The position numbers and the translations under genes are program-made. Source: Perkinsela sp. pyNocScin1 (taxonomy: Eukaryota > Euglenozoa > Kinetoplastea > Prokinetoplastida > Perkinselidae). Taken from it: DNA of 64,000 nt. Shown here one piece after another: positions 28,258 to 37,948 of the stretch. Location of the stretch: NCBI GenBank assembly GCA_964019655.1, contig CAXHTR010000008.1:1054001-1118000 (forward strand), written 5' to 3'. The notes under the pieces were generated by a model. That model did no database searches, had not been told where the DNA came from, and was given only the letters and a program-made list of their open reading frames with translations. Positions within the stretch are counted from its first letter, which is position 1. Each line of letters opens with the position of its first letter.

Positions 28258-30072
28258 ATGATCTGGTCAAAACAAAGTCTCAAGTTAATCACACCATACG
28301 TGAGATCGTTCTCGAAGACAGCATTTCGACTAGGGACAAAACCTGAAAAGTCTTTACCTTCACCATATGGTGAGAATACTGAAGTGCTACGGCGCCTGTA
28401 CGACATTGAAATGATTCAGTGGTCCGTGAATATGATGAAGCATTCACGAAGGGCAGAGAAATATGCGAGATCTGTTGGAAGACTGAGTCCTCACAATGCT
28501 TTAAAGAAAACACTCACTTTATTTTATGGAGACATTGCCAATTTCTTTCAAAATTACAAGGATATATTCAAGGTCACATTCAACAATCTTGTACAGCCTG
28601 CCTACATTACAGATAGCAGCAAAAGGAACATTGAAACCATGATGGAAATTTTAGTCCCGCCCTGGGGCGGTATGGATCTAAATACTATTGCATTCCTTTC
28701 AGGCGATCTCGAACCGACGGATGCGTACTCTCGATTTCTGGAAAGTGATCTTCTGCAAAGCAAATTTATCCAGTCTAGGGATGAGCATAAAGCCTTCTAT
28801 TTTTACCGCAAGTGTGACGAGTCAGTTGCTTTTGGCTATTTTGCTGGAAAGAACTTCCGGACTGCAGAAGCGCTTGAGAAAGCACTTCCCTTCGTACCAT
28901 GCATTCCGAACTATTGGGTCCCCTCAAATCTATGCTTAACCAATATCGCCCCAACACAGGCAACTAAGGTCAAATCACTTGGCCCACGTCTACTCCAGGG
29001 CGTGATGAAGAACGCCATTCAGGTTTCATACTACAGAAATGACATTTTTGTGCGTCGAGATAGAAGTAATCCATTTTGGACAGATTATCCACCATGTGCA
29101 ATTAAGTACGAGGAATTTAAACTGACAATACCGCGAGTTCTGAAAATTGCATTCTGCCTACCAGTGGAGCCATCCGACGTAGATAAGTGCGCCCAAAATA
29201 TGTTTCCAGGGGTTTTGGAGTGGGCGAAGACATGCGCGTATTCTCTATGGGATATTATTATGATGTACCCGAGCCTAATGCACATTAATGCCAATAGAAA
29301 AGTGCAGAGCTTGGTTCGGTCAAAATTCCCGAATATCGCTCCGGAAGAGGGCAAAGAATGCCTGGAAACAGAAGAGAGAGCGTTTGAAGTTGCTCTAAAA
29401 GAAAACAAAGATCAGCTCCAGAGTATCATCGCTCAGGCCAGTGAGCCAAGCTCGATCGTATTTCAGCCTCAGCACGTTTATCGCCCTACATGGGTTCGTG
29501 GCAGCCCACACCAGGCAGGCACCCCTGTTGAAACTGTTCAGGCCTTTTCTGATGCAGAAACAGTTTCCTTCATCGCGAAGAGCATGAGCGAGCACGAGGT
29601 GCTGCCTTGGGTCCAAATCAGGGATAGAATATCCCAGCAATCCTCAGCTATCCCAGAGAGCGATAGGTTCTGGAAAGCAAATCAGAGGATCAATTTACAT
29701 CCAACGAGTCTCCAGAATTTAATCAGAAGCCATCCAAATGCAGGCCTGCACTACCGGGAAGAGCGGGTGCAAGGGTCGAATCACTTCGAGACGTATTTCT
29801 TTCGCGACACACGTGAGTTTAAGAGGCTTGGCAATAAGTACCTTGACAAAATTAAGCTTCTCGCGGAGGTAGTATTCCAGGTTAAGTTCCTCCTAGAAAA
29901 GCAGAAAGTTCATGAAATTCGCCTTGCCGAGCTCACCAATGGGATGCCGCGTGATGCACAGGAAGCAATACGGCACTACGGCGGTCTCATCGGGTTTTTA
30001 AGACAGCATCCACTACGCTTCGATCTCAGCAACTTCGGTTACGTTCGTCTGAAAGATGTACGAAAGCAATAG
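28258..30072 (+). CDS. unknown mitochondrial-type protein
   Basis: 604 aa, family not recognised. The N-terminus MIWSKQSLKLITPYVRSFSK is an amphipathic basic stretch without acids, a good mitochondrial presequence. The rest is mixed alpha/beta with many aromatic residues and a C-terminal helical segment (KLLAEVVFQVKFLLEKQKV). Size and character match kinetoplastid mitochondrial RNA-processing or mitoribosome-associated proteins, but no motif identifies one. It is the first gene of the second plus block. Confidence 0.8.
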   Translation: MIWSKQSLKLITPYVRSFSKTAFRLGTKPEKSLPSPYGENTEVLRRLYDIEMIQWSVNMMKHSRRAEKYARSVGRLSPHNALKKTLTLFYGDIANFFQNYKDIFKVTFNNLVQPAYITDSSKRNIETMMEILVPPWGGMDLNTIAFLSGDLEPTDAYSRFLESDLLQSKFIQSRDEHKAFYFYRKCDESVAFGYFAGKNFRTAEALEKALPFVPCIPNYWVPSNLCLTNIAPTQATKVKSLGPRLLQGVMKNAIQVSYYRNDIFVRRDRSNPFWTDYPPCAIKYEEFKLTIPRVLKIAFCLPVEPSDVDKCAQNMFPGVLEWAKTCAYSLWDIIMMYPSLMHINANRKVQSLVRSKFPNIAPEEGKECLETEERAFEVALKENKDQLQSIIAQASEPSSIVFQPQHVYRPTWVRGSPHQAGTPVETVQAFSDAETVSFIAKSMSEHEVLPWVQIRDRISQQSSAIPESDRFWKANQRINLHPTSLQNLIRSHPNAGLHYREERVQGSNHFETYFFRDTREFKRLGNKYLDKIKLLAEVVFQVKFLLEKQKVHEIRLAELTNGMPRDAQEAIRHYGGLIGFLRQHPLRFDLSNFGYVRLKDVRKQ

Positions 30073-30206
30073 CCATTGATGTGGCCTACCATTACATATC
30101 TTGCTCATCCACAGCGCCACGGGTGCAGTTTTCTCGTAGCTGTGGTATTCTCCGAAACGTTCTGGTTTCTCTTTACTCCTATCTCTTTGTTTCATCAACG
30201 CCAATC

Positions 30207-30443
30207 ATGAACGACGGCCTCAACAGCGATGCTTTGCGCTCCTTCATTCAAAAGCAGGGGTTCAAGTACCAGACAGCCCCACGCGAGATTCTGGACGCTG
30301 CCAATAAGGAAGAAGATGTAAGCACTATCACGCCTGAGATTCAGAAAGCGATGGACGCATTCTATGCAGAGATTCACCCGTTCTACCAGAAGAGTAGTAT
30401 CACTGGGTGGAATCTACCGTCGATAGATGAGAATATGGACTAG
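30207..30443 (+). CDS. small unknown protein
   Basis: 78 aa from the ATG at 30207, which follows a clear pyrimidine-rich leader (about 30165-30200); the frame is open upstream only from a GTG at 30081. It is hydrophilic and helical, with Phe/Tyr spaced in the second half (AMDAFYAEIHPFYQKSS). No family recognised, no membrane segment, no cysteines. It sits tightly between two larger genes on the same strand, which supports it being real. Confidence 0.65.
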   Translation: MNDGLNSDALRSFIQKQGFKYQTAPREILDAANKEEDVSTITPEIQKAMDAFYAEIHPFYQKSSITGWNLPSIDENMD

Positions 30444-30571
30444 CTTCAGCTTTGAAGGTGCTGCAAAGCGTGATATCCCCGAAGGACGTTGTGATTTTCT
30501 GTTTCATTTTTAAGTCAAGTATCATCGACCACATACTCAGGTGAAATGTTAACTCTGTAAATCATAATGCA

Positions 30572-32482
30572 ATGATACTTCGAAAGGCCTGTGCGCTGTG
30601 CTATGGTGCTCGTTCAAAAGTGCCCATTCTCTACAACTACCCGCTTCGAAACGTATCCTCTGACGAAGTGAAGCAAAAAACCGAATCTCAAGAAAATAAA
30701 TCTGACGCAATGCTAATGCTCGCGAAAAATTTCCACTACGTCGATGTGCATGAAACGCAAGAGAACCTCAGTGACTGCGAGACATGGGAGAAAATATTTG
30801 AAAAAATCCACGTCATTATCGAGACCAAGGAGGTAGACACCATGTTTGCCTTCCTCACGCAAAAGTTAGCGCGCGAGGCTTCCAGCGGGTCATCGCCGCT
30901 CACTGACGAGCAGTGGACGACGCTCATCGACGCTTCGCTCTACGCAGACATTGAAATTGACCGAATCTCCCAGATGATCCCCGCCACCGACCGCTTGCCA
31001 TGCAGCACGGACGCCCGCGTCACGCTGTTTCTACTCGAAAGGTACTTTGCCTTGCGCACATTTGGCAGCGCAGATGAAATTCCGTTTGCAATTCTTGAAA
31101 GTGCGCTCAAGGTGTTCGCCGCCCTGCAGCTGACAGCTCCGGTACAAAGCGCTTTTGATATGTACATATGCTACTGTGAAAAGACATTTGGCGCAATTCC
31201 ACTCGCTGGTGCGTGGCACTTCCTTTCGCTGTTCGTCAAGCACACATCAACTGATAAAACCCCACGGGCGCACATACAGTCAGTCATCCAAGTGATCCTC
31301 TCCTGCGCCGCGGCAATTACGAAAAAAACGAACGACCAAACAGCCAATAGTACAGAGGAGTGCATGGAGGACATGACATTCATTCTCGAGACCCTTGCGC
31401 AGTGGTGCACGCGCTTCGCCGAAAAGGTGTACGTCTCGCCCCAAGACCACTTCGCGCAGACAATGCACGAGACGTTCGCATTCACGCAGTGGATGCTCCA
31501 CGAGGATATCGCGCAAAAGGCGCTCGATGCGATACACCAGCCCCTCGAGCGCCTCGAAGCTGACCCGAGCGGCACAGCACAAGAATCTGACTCCAATGCG
31601 TCTGAGCCGAGTAGAACTGCTACCCGAAGAGCGTCTCGAATTTCTAGCATCCTGCGCATCTGCGCCTGCGGGCGGCACAACCGCACGCCGGAGCTTTACC
31701 ACGCCCATGCAGAGGAGCGGTCCATCGCGCACTACGAGAGCTTTATTCTGTACAACCTGAACAGCCAGCTCCAGCCTGACCTCGAAACAAGCGCAGCGCA
31801 GAGCTACCGGACGGCTGCGGTCGAGCTCGTCCGCGAGGCGACGATCGCGTACTGCGGCAAAGACCTCAGCGCCGCGGACGAGGAAACGTTCCAGCGCATC
31901 CAAAAAATCGTCATCTGCGCGCTGTGCCAGCCATTTGTGAACAAAGAAATTAGCAAAAATATTTCCAAGAAAGACATCCCGAAAGAAATGTTCGATCTCG
32001 CTGAGTGGAAGGTCGATGAGGAGAACGTCGACACAGCGCACCAAATTTTTCTGGTGCACCCGCACTACACCTACTACCCCGAGCGCATCGCGATGAACGC
32101 GCTCATCAAGGCTATGGCGGAGCTCGGGCACGCCGCGGCCTTCGCCGTCGTCGACCTGACCGTCATGGGCATCCGGAAGCCGGTGACCTACCTCGAGAAC
32201 GCGCCGCGCCGGCCGACGCACAAGCCGCTCGACCAGTACACGATCGAGCACCTCATGCGCACGTGCCACGTCGTCAACGACGTCGAGCGCGCGCGGAACA
32301 TGTACTGGATCATGTGCGAGCAGCAGCCGGGGGTGCAGCACAGGCTCACGGAGAAGACGAAGGTGTACCTATCGGAGATGAAAATCGCAAATTTCTTTCC
32401 AAAGCACATTTTTAGCGCAGATGTGGAGACTGACCCGCCGTGGCACACGGCGCAAGCGGCAGAAGCAAGAGATGGTGGGTGA
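30572..32482 (+). CDS. helical protein with PPR-like C-terminus, probably mitochondrial
   Basis: 636 aa. The N-terminus (MILRKACALCYGARSKVPIL) is basic and acid-free, suggesting mitochondrial import. The rest is alpha-helical. Near the C-terminus, YTIEHLMRTCHVVNDVERAR and a further NMYWIMCEQQ stretch look like one pentatricopeptide repeat (…Li..c.k.gd...A..l...M), and other degenerate repeats are possible upstream. PPR proteins bind organellar RNA and are abundant in kinetoplastid mitoribosomes and editing complexes. The assignment is tentative. Confidence 0.75.
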   Translation: MILRKACALCYGARSKVPILYNYPLRNVSSDEVKQKTESQENKSDAMLMLAKNFHYVDVHETQENLSDCETWEKIFEKIHVIIETKEVDTMFAFLTQKLAREASSGSSPLTDEQWTTLIDASLYADIEIDRISQMIPATDRLPCSTDARVTLFLLERYFALRTFGSADEIPFAILESALKVFAALQLTAPVQSAFDMYICYCEKTFGAIPLAGAWHFLSLFVKHTSTDKTPRAHIQSVIQVILSCAAAITKKTNDQTANSTEECMEDMTFILETLAQWCTRFAEKVYVSPQDHFAQTMHETFAFTQWMLHEDIAQKALDAIHQPLERLEADPSGTAQESDSNASEPSRTATRRASRISSILRICACGRHNRTPELYHAHAEERSIAHYESFILYNLNSQLQPDLETSAAQSYRTAAVELVREATIAYCGKDLSAADEETFQRIQKIVICALCQPFVNKEISKNISKKDIPKEMFDLAEWKVDEENVDTAHQIFLVHPHYTYYPERIAMNALIKAMAELGHAAAFAVVDLTVMGIRKPVTYLENAPRRPTHKPLDQYTIEHLMRTCHVVNDVERARNMYWIMCEQQPGVQHRLTEKTKVYLSEMKIANFFPKHIFSADVETDPPWHTAQAAEARDGG

Positions 32483-32587
32483 TACGTGTTTTGTGTCAGT
32501 GTTTGTAGGCTTTTGGTTTGACGTAAGGTTGATTGAGCTCGATTGCGCTATCTTTTTCCAAGATTTTAGAGGAAAAGTTCAAAATGC

Positions 32588-33616
32588 ATGCATGCCAAGG
32601 ATGAGAAGCACGGCCTTTCGCCGTACGAGGCGCCTGCATTCGCAATAAAGCAGCGATCCGCTCGCAGTTCAGAATTCGGGAGAAAATCCTCACTCTCCCC
32701 GTGGATAGAAGAAGTGCTCCTACCATCGACGCTGAGCGATCATGATGACCACCTGCTGCTCGATTTACTTACAAAGCTCCGAATCGATGCAGCTCGTAGC
32801 CAATATCAGCATCAGCGTGTGGACATCCGCCACCACCTGAAAGCATGGCTTGAAGACGGCAAAGGCGCAAAAGCCTTGCCAGTCGACGAGTACCAGCGCG
32901 TGAAAATGTGCGTGAAAAATCAGAAAGGCATGGTCTCACTCTTCGAGCTCAGCGACTTCGATGTCCAGCGGCAGATCAGCCAGTATGCAGTCCACGTGGC
33001 CTCGCTCGACCCCGCTGGCCTAAAAATTGGCGCAAACGTCCTCAAGAGCCACGACTTGCAGACACTGTACCCAAGAACATGGCTCAACGACCTAGTCATA
33101 AATTCCTTTTGCCAGGCCTGCGCTGCAGCAACAGCGGGCAGGTGCGTGTTCATGCATTCGATCCTCGTGCCAAAGCTCAGGCAGGGGGAGGCCGGCGTGC
33201 GCGCCGCTAAAAAGTGGATGCGCAAGGCCGCTGGTTACGACGCGTCCAAGGTCATCTTCCCGATCCACGTGAACGGGAACCACTGGGCGGTCGGCGTCTT
33301 CGCTGTTTCCGAAAAAGTCGTCGAGTACTACGACTCGATGCAGCAAAGCCCGCGGGCAGATTCCGAGCTCGTCGCACTGCTTCTGGGCGCAACAGCTCAA
33401 ATTTTCGACGACAGCGGCCCATGGACGTTCGCGAACAGCATACCAAAGGTCCCGCAGCAGAAAAATTTCTATGACTGTGGGGTGTTCGCTTGCCGGTTTT
33501 TCCACTCGCTCTGCGCAGGCTGTACAGATTTTGACTTTGGGCAAGCGGAAATGGACGCGAGCCGCGTACGAATAGGGCTCGCCCTGCTTGCGCTGGCAGG
33601 AGTCAGTGCCTTGTGA
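32588..33616 (+). CDS. ULP1: Ulp1/SENP-type SUMO protease
   Basis: 342 aa. C48 cysteine peptidase that processes SUMO precursors and removes SUMO from targets. The catalytic half (about residues 150-340) shows TLYPRTWLNDLVINSF (substrate-binding Trp), the catalytic His in VNGNHWAVGVF, Asp in VVEYYDSM, and the Gln/Cys block VPQQKNFYDCGVFACRFF. The N-terminal 150 residues are polar and probably regulatory. A related NEDD8 protease (SENP8) is the alternative, but the longer form and motif wording favour Ulp1. An AG at 32568-32569 after a T-rich tract is the likely splice acceptor. Confidence 0.9.
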   Translation: MHAKDEKHGLSPYEAPAFAIKQRSARSSEFGRKSSLSPWIEEVLLPSTLSDHDDHLLLDLLTKLRIDAARSQYQHQRVDIRHHLKAWLEDGKGAKALPVDEYQRVKMCVKNQKGMVSLFELSDFDVQRQISQYAVHVASLDPAGLKIGANVLKSHDLQTLYPRTWLNDLVINSFCQACAAATAGRCVFMHSILVPKLRQGEAGVRAAKKWMRKAAGYDASKVIFPIHVNGNHWAVGVFAVSEKVVEYYDSMQQSPRADSELVALLLGATAQIFDDSGPWTFANSIPKVPQQKNFYDCGVFACRFFHSLCAGCTDFDFGQAEMDASRVRIGLALLALAGVSAL

Positions 33617-33701
33617 TGACTTCAGTCATGTGGACTTTGACTCAGTTTCAATCAAGCTTTGCTGAAATTCCTTTCTGAGACTAGCGCTTTGTACTCCACT
33701 A

Positions 33702-34271
33702 ATGTCCATGCGACGGCACCCGTGCGAGGTGCAGTTCGGCAAGTGCAAGTACGGGTCGAGCTGCAAGTACGCCGACCTGCCCGGCGATACATGCCTGCGG
33801 TACCTGCACGGCGGGTGCGCCTACGGCGCTGAGTGTTACCTTGCGCACGATTTTCACGGCGTTGATTTACTGGAAATATTCCCCGAGAACCTCGAGGAGA
33901 TCCGCGTTGACATCGAGGGCACAAAGTATCGCATCCCAAAGAAAAATGCGCCAGACTCACCAGAAGAAGATGAGTTCGAGGAGGTGCGACCGCCTGTTTT
34001 TACTGCGCTGCCCAAGCCACCGCTGACCTCGAGGTACGCATCGACAGTCCGCGCTGCCCCTATGCAGAAGAATTCTGCGAACAGGCCCATCGAGGTGAAG
34101 CCCGAGGTGCGTACAGTGCCCAAGCATCCGTGCATCGTGCAGCTCGGCGCGTGCAAGTACGGCGCCCGCTGTGCGCATAAGAACATCGACGGCGATGTGT
34201 GCGTCTTTTGGCTCAACCAGAATTGCAGGAACAAGAAGTGTGGGTACAGGCATTCGAAGGACAGGGGATAG
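33702..34271 (+). CDS. duplicated CCCH zinc-finger protein
   Basis: 189 aa. Two arms of about 45 residues are related to each other: HPCEVQFGKCKYGSSC ... TCLRYLHGGCAYGAECYLAH (residues about 6-50) and HPCIVQLGACKYGARC ... VCVFWLNQNCRNKKCGYRH (about 143-185). Each arm has one canonical CCCH finger (C-x7-C-x4/5-C-x3-H) after a degenerate one. The linker is acidic and Pro-rich (SPEEDEFEEVRPPVF). CCCH proteins bind RNA and regulate mRNA stability in kinetoplastids, where post-transcriptional control dominates. The partner or target is unknown. Confidence 0.85.
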   Translation: MSMRRHPCEVQFGKCKYGSSCKYADLPGDTCLRYLHGGCAYGAECYLAHDFHGVDLLEIFPENLEEIRVDIEGTKYRIPKKNAPDSPEEDEFEEVRPPVFTALPKPPLTSRYASTVRAAPMQKNSANRPIEVKPEVRTVPKHPCIVQLGACKYGARCAHKNIDGDVCVFWLNQNCRNKKCGYRHSKDRG

Positions 34272-34691
34272 TACGTGGGGAGATAGATATGAAAAACAGG
34301 CTGAGTCGGTCTTAAGAAGTTCATGGAGCAGCTCCTCTCTTGCTTTTCGAGACTCAGTTGCGAGCAGGGGTTCGCACGTTTGGAAGGCTAGGGCACCTTT
34401 ACTAGAAAAAAGGTCCTAGGCCACCTGGGCAGTTCTCTGAGTTGATATACCAATAGATTCTTATCGTTTCTTCAAAAAGATGAGCAAAGGTAAGTAAGTG
34501 GGAAATTTCAGGCGCACCTGTCAAGTCACCAGGGACACCTTCTTCTGAACCCTACTTTAAAGAAGGCGCTTCTGCATTTGGCTTAGCGGTAGAAAGATAG
34601 ATCTGCTGAGATCCCACATAGCATATGAAATACCCTTCTCTCTATCATTCAATATATTCTTCCTTTCCATCATCCGCTTATATCTACTCAA
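34272..34691. other. intergenic, no gene seen
   Basis: Four hundred bases with short ORFs only; pyrimidine-rich from about 34635, just before the next gene. Confidence 0.55.
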
Positions 34692-35105
34692 ATGCCTACC
34701 CGCTTCCCCGCTACCAAGTTCTGCACTCCTTCCCGCAACAACGCCAACATTTTCATTCGCGCCATCTCGCAAGTCGACAAGCACTTCCGCAAGGCGCCCA
34801 AGCGCGAGGCCCACCTCGAAATTCCCGCGCACGTCACGGAGCTCAAGCCGCTTAGCAGCGGCATGCGGGCGCTGACTCCAACGCCAAAAAACCCCGCGAT
34901 GCCGCTCAAGAACTTGGTGATCAAGCACAGGCTATTCACAACCAAAGCAGAAAAATTATGGAAGAAAATCGCACATGTCCAGGTGCTGTCGACGGAGCGC
35001 GTCGTCGTGCCCCGGCGGGAGCCGCAGCTGCCGAAGCCCAAGCTCATCTCGTCCAAGGTCGCGCGCCTGTGGAAGCGCATCCGCGCGCGCGAGCACTCGC
35101 TCTAG
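34692..35105 (+). CDS. small basic unknown protein with repeated LWK motif
   Basis: 137 aa, strongly basic. The same short unit occurs twice: TTKAEKLWKKIAHV (about residues 83-96) and SSKVARLWKRIRAR (about 119-132), separated by a Val/Pro-rich strand. The N-terminus (MPTRFPATKFCTPSRNNANI) is basic and Ser/Thr-rich and could be a mitochondrial presequence. Not recognised; a small nucleic-acid-binding or ribosome-associated protein would fit the composition. Confidence 0.7.
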   Translation: MPTRFPATKFCTPSRNNANIFIRAISQVDKHFRKAPKREAHLEIPAHVTELKPLSSGMRALTPTPKNPAMPLKNLVIKHRLFTTKAEKLWKKIAHVQVLSTERVVVPRREPQLPKPKLISSKVARLWKRIRAREHSL

Positions 35106-35277
35106 GCCGTTCGCCGACAGCTGCCCCAACCTCCATGTGCATTTCTATACCGATGGGCTTGTATCTTCATCATATCGGAATCCGTAGACTAGATAGACAG
35201 ATTAACTCTCAGTATTATCTCACTTTACAAGTTTTCGTATAAAATTAGGCCATTTCTAGTAATTTTCATTCTTTACC

Positions 35278-36159
35278 ATGTCTGGGCAGCGCAGCGCGCG
35301 CGACTCTACCCCTATCCCGTCCTGCGCCGAGATCTGCCGCATCCAGCTCTTCCGCACGACCCTCGTCCGCCTCCTCGACCAGGACGAGCGCGTCGTCAAC
35401 GACTACTGCAGCGGCTGCTTTGTACGCGTTCTCATCGAGCTCACCGACAGCAGCGCGAGCGACGCCACGCCGAACCCGCGCTCGACCAACGACTACCACT
35501 GCGCTGTGCTCCGCGGCGTGCGCCGCCTCGAGCCGTACGACGGCTTCACGTGGGACAACACCACGACGGACCTACACTTTGACATTGAGCTCCCGTCCCG
35601 CCCCTCGTCGCAGCCCAACTACGTCCAGCTCAACTCGATTTCAAACTCGCCGATCCAGGAGGCCGAGTACGCCCAGTGGATCCGCGAGATGCGCCAGAAC
35701 GGCGTTCCGATATGCACCCCGTCGCAGATCGACCTGCGCCTCTCTGTGCTCACGCAGCAGAGCCGCGCGTGCCTCCGCGCGCACGAGGCGAAGGCCAAGC
35801 GCCAGAAGAACAAAGAGGAGAAGGCGAGCGCGTCGCGCATTTCGAACGCCAAGGCCGAAATTCTCGAAAAGCTGCGCGAGCGCCACCGCGAGTACCCGCT
35901 GAGCAGCGCTATTGGGTCCATGCCGCGGGAGGCGCTCTGCTCGCTCGAGGGCGAGCTGCAGCGCGAGCTCGAGCGCGTCCGGCGCGTCATCACCGACAAG
36001 GAAAAGTGCGTCGTGTGCCGCTCGAAGCCGTGTGAGGTGATCTGCTACCCGTGCCGGCACCAGGTCGTGTGCGTGCTGTGCTCGAAGGGCATGACGGTGT
36101 GCCCAGTCGCGCAGTGCGGGATGCAGGTGCTCGACATCATCGAGCCGTTCGGTGGGTGA
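35278..36159 (+). CDS. Plus3-domain protein with C-terminal RING finger
   Basis: 293 aa. Residues about 15-155 look like the Plus3 domain of Rtf1: RIQLFRTTLVRLLDQ, GCFVRVLIEL, then YDGFTWDNTTTDLHFDIEL, SISNSPIQEAEYAQWIREMR and PSQIDLRLSVL. A charged coiled coil (about 165-235) links to a RING finger: CVVCRSKPCEVICYPCRHQV, CVLC and CPVAQC (C3HC4-like). Plus3 binds phosphorylated Spt5 or single-stranded DNA in the PAF1 context; RING implies a ubiquitin E3. I do not know this exact fusion from other eukaryotes. The pairing suggests a transcription-linked ubiquitin ligase. Confidence 0.8.
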   Translation: MSGQRSARDSTPIPSCAEICRIQLFRTTLVRLLDQDERVVNDYCSGCFVRVLIELTDSSASDATPNPRSTNDYHCAVLRGVRRLEPYDGFTWDNTTTDLHFDIELPSRPSSQPNYVQLNSISNSPIQEAEYAQWIREMRQNGVPICTPSQIDLRLSVLTQQSRACLRAHEAKAKRQKNKEEKASASRISNAKAEILEKLRERHREYPLSSAIGSMPREALCSLEGELQRELERVRRVITDKEKCVVCRSKPCEVICYPCRHQVVCVLCSKGMTVCPVAQCGMQVLDIIEPFGG

Positions 36160-36849
36160 GCTGCTGACTGTGATTTGTGTACAATTGTCTTCTTGCTCCA
36201 TGGGTGTCCCTTTCTCGATGCCGCATGTTCATTCTGGTGAACGGAGAAAAGCTGGGGCATGCAAAGTTTTGTCTTAACTTCTTACTTTTTAGTAGTAAAT
36301 GAGTGAGATATGAAGCGTAAGAGCATAGGAGGGGAAGGAAGGTACAACACAGCTTACCTCTGAGGTTTTTGAGGGTTTCTTCTCACTGGGCTTTTGTTTT
36401 TAAAGGGCAGGGCCCTCGTACATTTTGTCTCTGAATGAAGGTGCTTGTCTGGGCTATGACCTGCAGCTTCTCAGGCAGATTACACTGGGTGTGCAAGACT
36501 GACAATTTTCTATTGCAAGGCTCTGGCTTTTCGAGCTGCGAAAAATTCATTCTAAAATCTGCAAAATGAATGACAGAATGCGCATTTCTTGGTAATCGGC
36601 ATCTAGATTAGATAAATGCATGTTGTCGTATCGCAAGCAGACCATTTAATCAAAGTCAAAAACAGGGTTTGAAAAGGTAGTCCCAGTGACTTTACAGGTG
36701 GCCCTGATGAGATCGCATTAGAATACAGCCTAGGTAAGGACTGCGAGGTGGCCCTGCGCCCCAGACCGAGAGAACCCCTGGAATATAAATTTCCATCACA
36801 TTTTTATCAATGTGATCTATTTTCGCTCCTATTCTACGAAATTCTTAAA
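36160..36849. other. intergenic, no gene seen
   Basis: About 690 bases upstream of LRR 5 without a supportable gene. A pyrimidine-rich segment precedes the LRR start. Confidence 0.55.
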
Positions 36850-37719
36850 ATGCTCAGCCTCCTCTCTATCGATGCAGCACTCGGCCGCTTCGATCGCCAA
36901 TCCCTCTCTGACCAGGCCCTTATGGAGATTCTCATGGGAAATGCTGGTCATGATTACTCCCTAGATGAAAGTGGAAACTTGACAGATGTGTGCAACTGGG
37001 ATTACGTCGACTGTGAAAATGGCCGCGTTACGCACTTATATTTTGAGAGATGCTACCTTTGGTCTGATCAATTCGAGTTCGGCTTTATCCCTCCACTTGT
37101 TAGAACCTTTAGCGCTTTGTCGTGCGACATGCATGGGACGCTCGATACTTCGCTCCTACCTTGCAATCTCGAATCATTCGATGTTGGCCTCCAAAAGCTG
37201 TCTGGCACCCTCGATTGGATAAATTTCCCGCGCAAGCTCACATCGATAGACATCATGTACAATATGTTTACAGGCAGTGTTGTATTATCTGATTTACCAA
37301 ATTCGCTGGAAATGTTCGAGGCCACAGGCAATAGTTTTCATGGGGAGCTAGTACTGCGAAAACTACCTCATGCTATGCAAACCCTGAATCTCTCAGGGAA
37401 TCAGCTGATAGGATCAATCACGATCGACAAAATGCACAATGCGATAACGGAGATCAATCTCGGCTGCAATGCGTTCTCGGGCGATTTTCGCCTCTTGGTG
37501 GTCTCGCCAAAGCTCACAAAAATCTCAGTCATCGAAAACGATAAAATGAGTGGAACTGCAGTGCTCCCAGAGTCCCTCAACACCAAGTATTTTAAGCTCT
37601 GGTATGATGGCATCAAGGCGGTGCACAACGAAGATGGGCGCAAGCACGCGTGGGAAGGGAAGATTTTAGACGCGAATGATCCTTCGAAAAATGAAGCGAG
37701 TGGGTACAGACTACTGTGA
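36850..37719 (+). CDS. LRR family protein 5
   Basis: 289 aa from the ATG at 36850; the frame is open from a GTG at 36748, but the family start pattern (MLSLLSIDAALGRFDRQ) and the pyrimidine-rich leader favour 36850. LSDQALMEILMGNA follows, then DVCNWDYVDCENGRVTHLYF with the LRRNT-like cysteine pair kept. About seven LRRs follow (LPNSLEMFEATGNSFHGEL and similar). The tail has AVHNEDGRKHAWEGK in place of the VVDExG ending, and about 20 extra residues. The coding DNA is more AT-rich than in LRR 2. Confidence 0.86.
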   Translation: MLSLLSIDAALGRFDRQSLSDQALMEILMGNAGHDYSLDESGNLTDVCNWDYVDCENGRVTHLYFERCYLWSDQFEFGFIPPLVRTFSALSCDMHGTLDTSLLPCNLESFDVGLQKLSGTLDWINFPRKLTSIDIMYNMFTGSVVLSDLPNSLEMFEATGNSFHGELVLRKLPHAMQTLNLSGNQLIGSITIDKMHNAITEINLGCNAFSGDFRLLVVSPKLTKISVIENDKMSGTAVLPESLNTKYFKLWYDGIKAVHNEDGRKHAWEGKILDANDPSKNEASGYRLL

Positions 37720-37948
37720 AAAGGTTTATTGCGCATCAGTCGAGCTCAGAATATGGAAAAAAATACTATTAATTGCAAATTAATATGATTCAAAGCGCGA
37801 GTAAATAATTATTTGACAATGCTTGCAAAATATTCGAAAATCAGTCGGTGTAAGTGAAAATTCAAGGATTACATGATATCACAGTGACTGACTACTTTTT
37901 ACGAGAACTGTACTGTATTTTCTCCATTACTGCACTTTCTACAGTACC

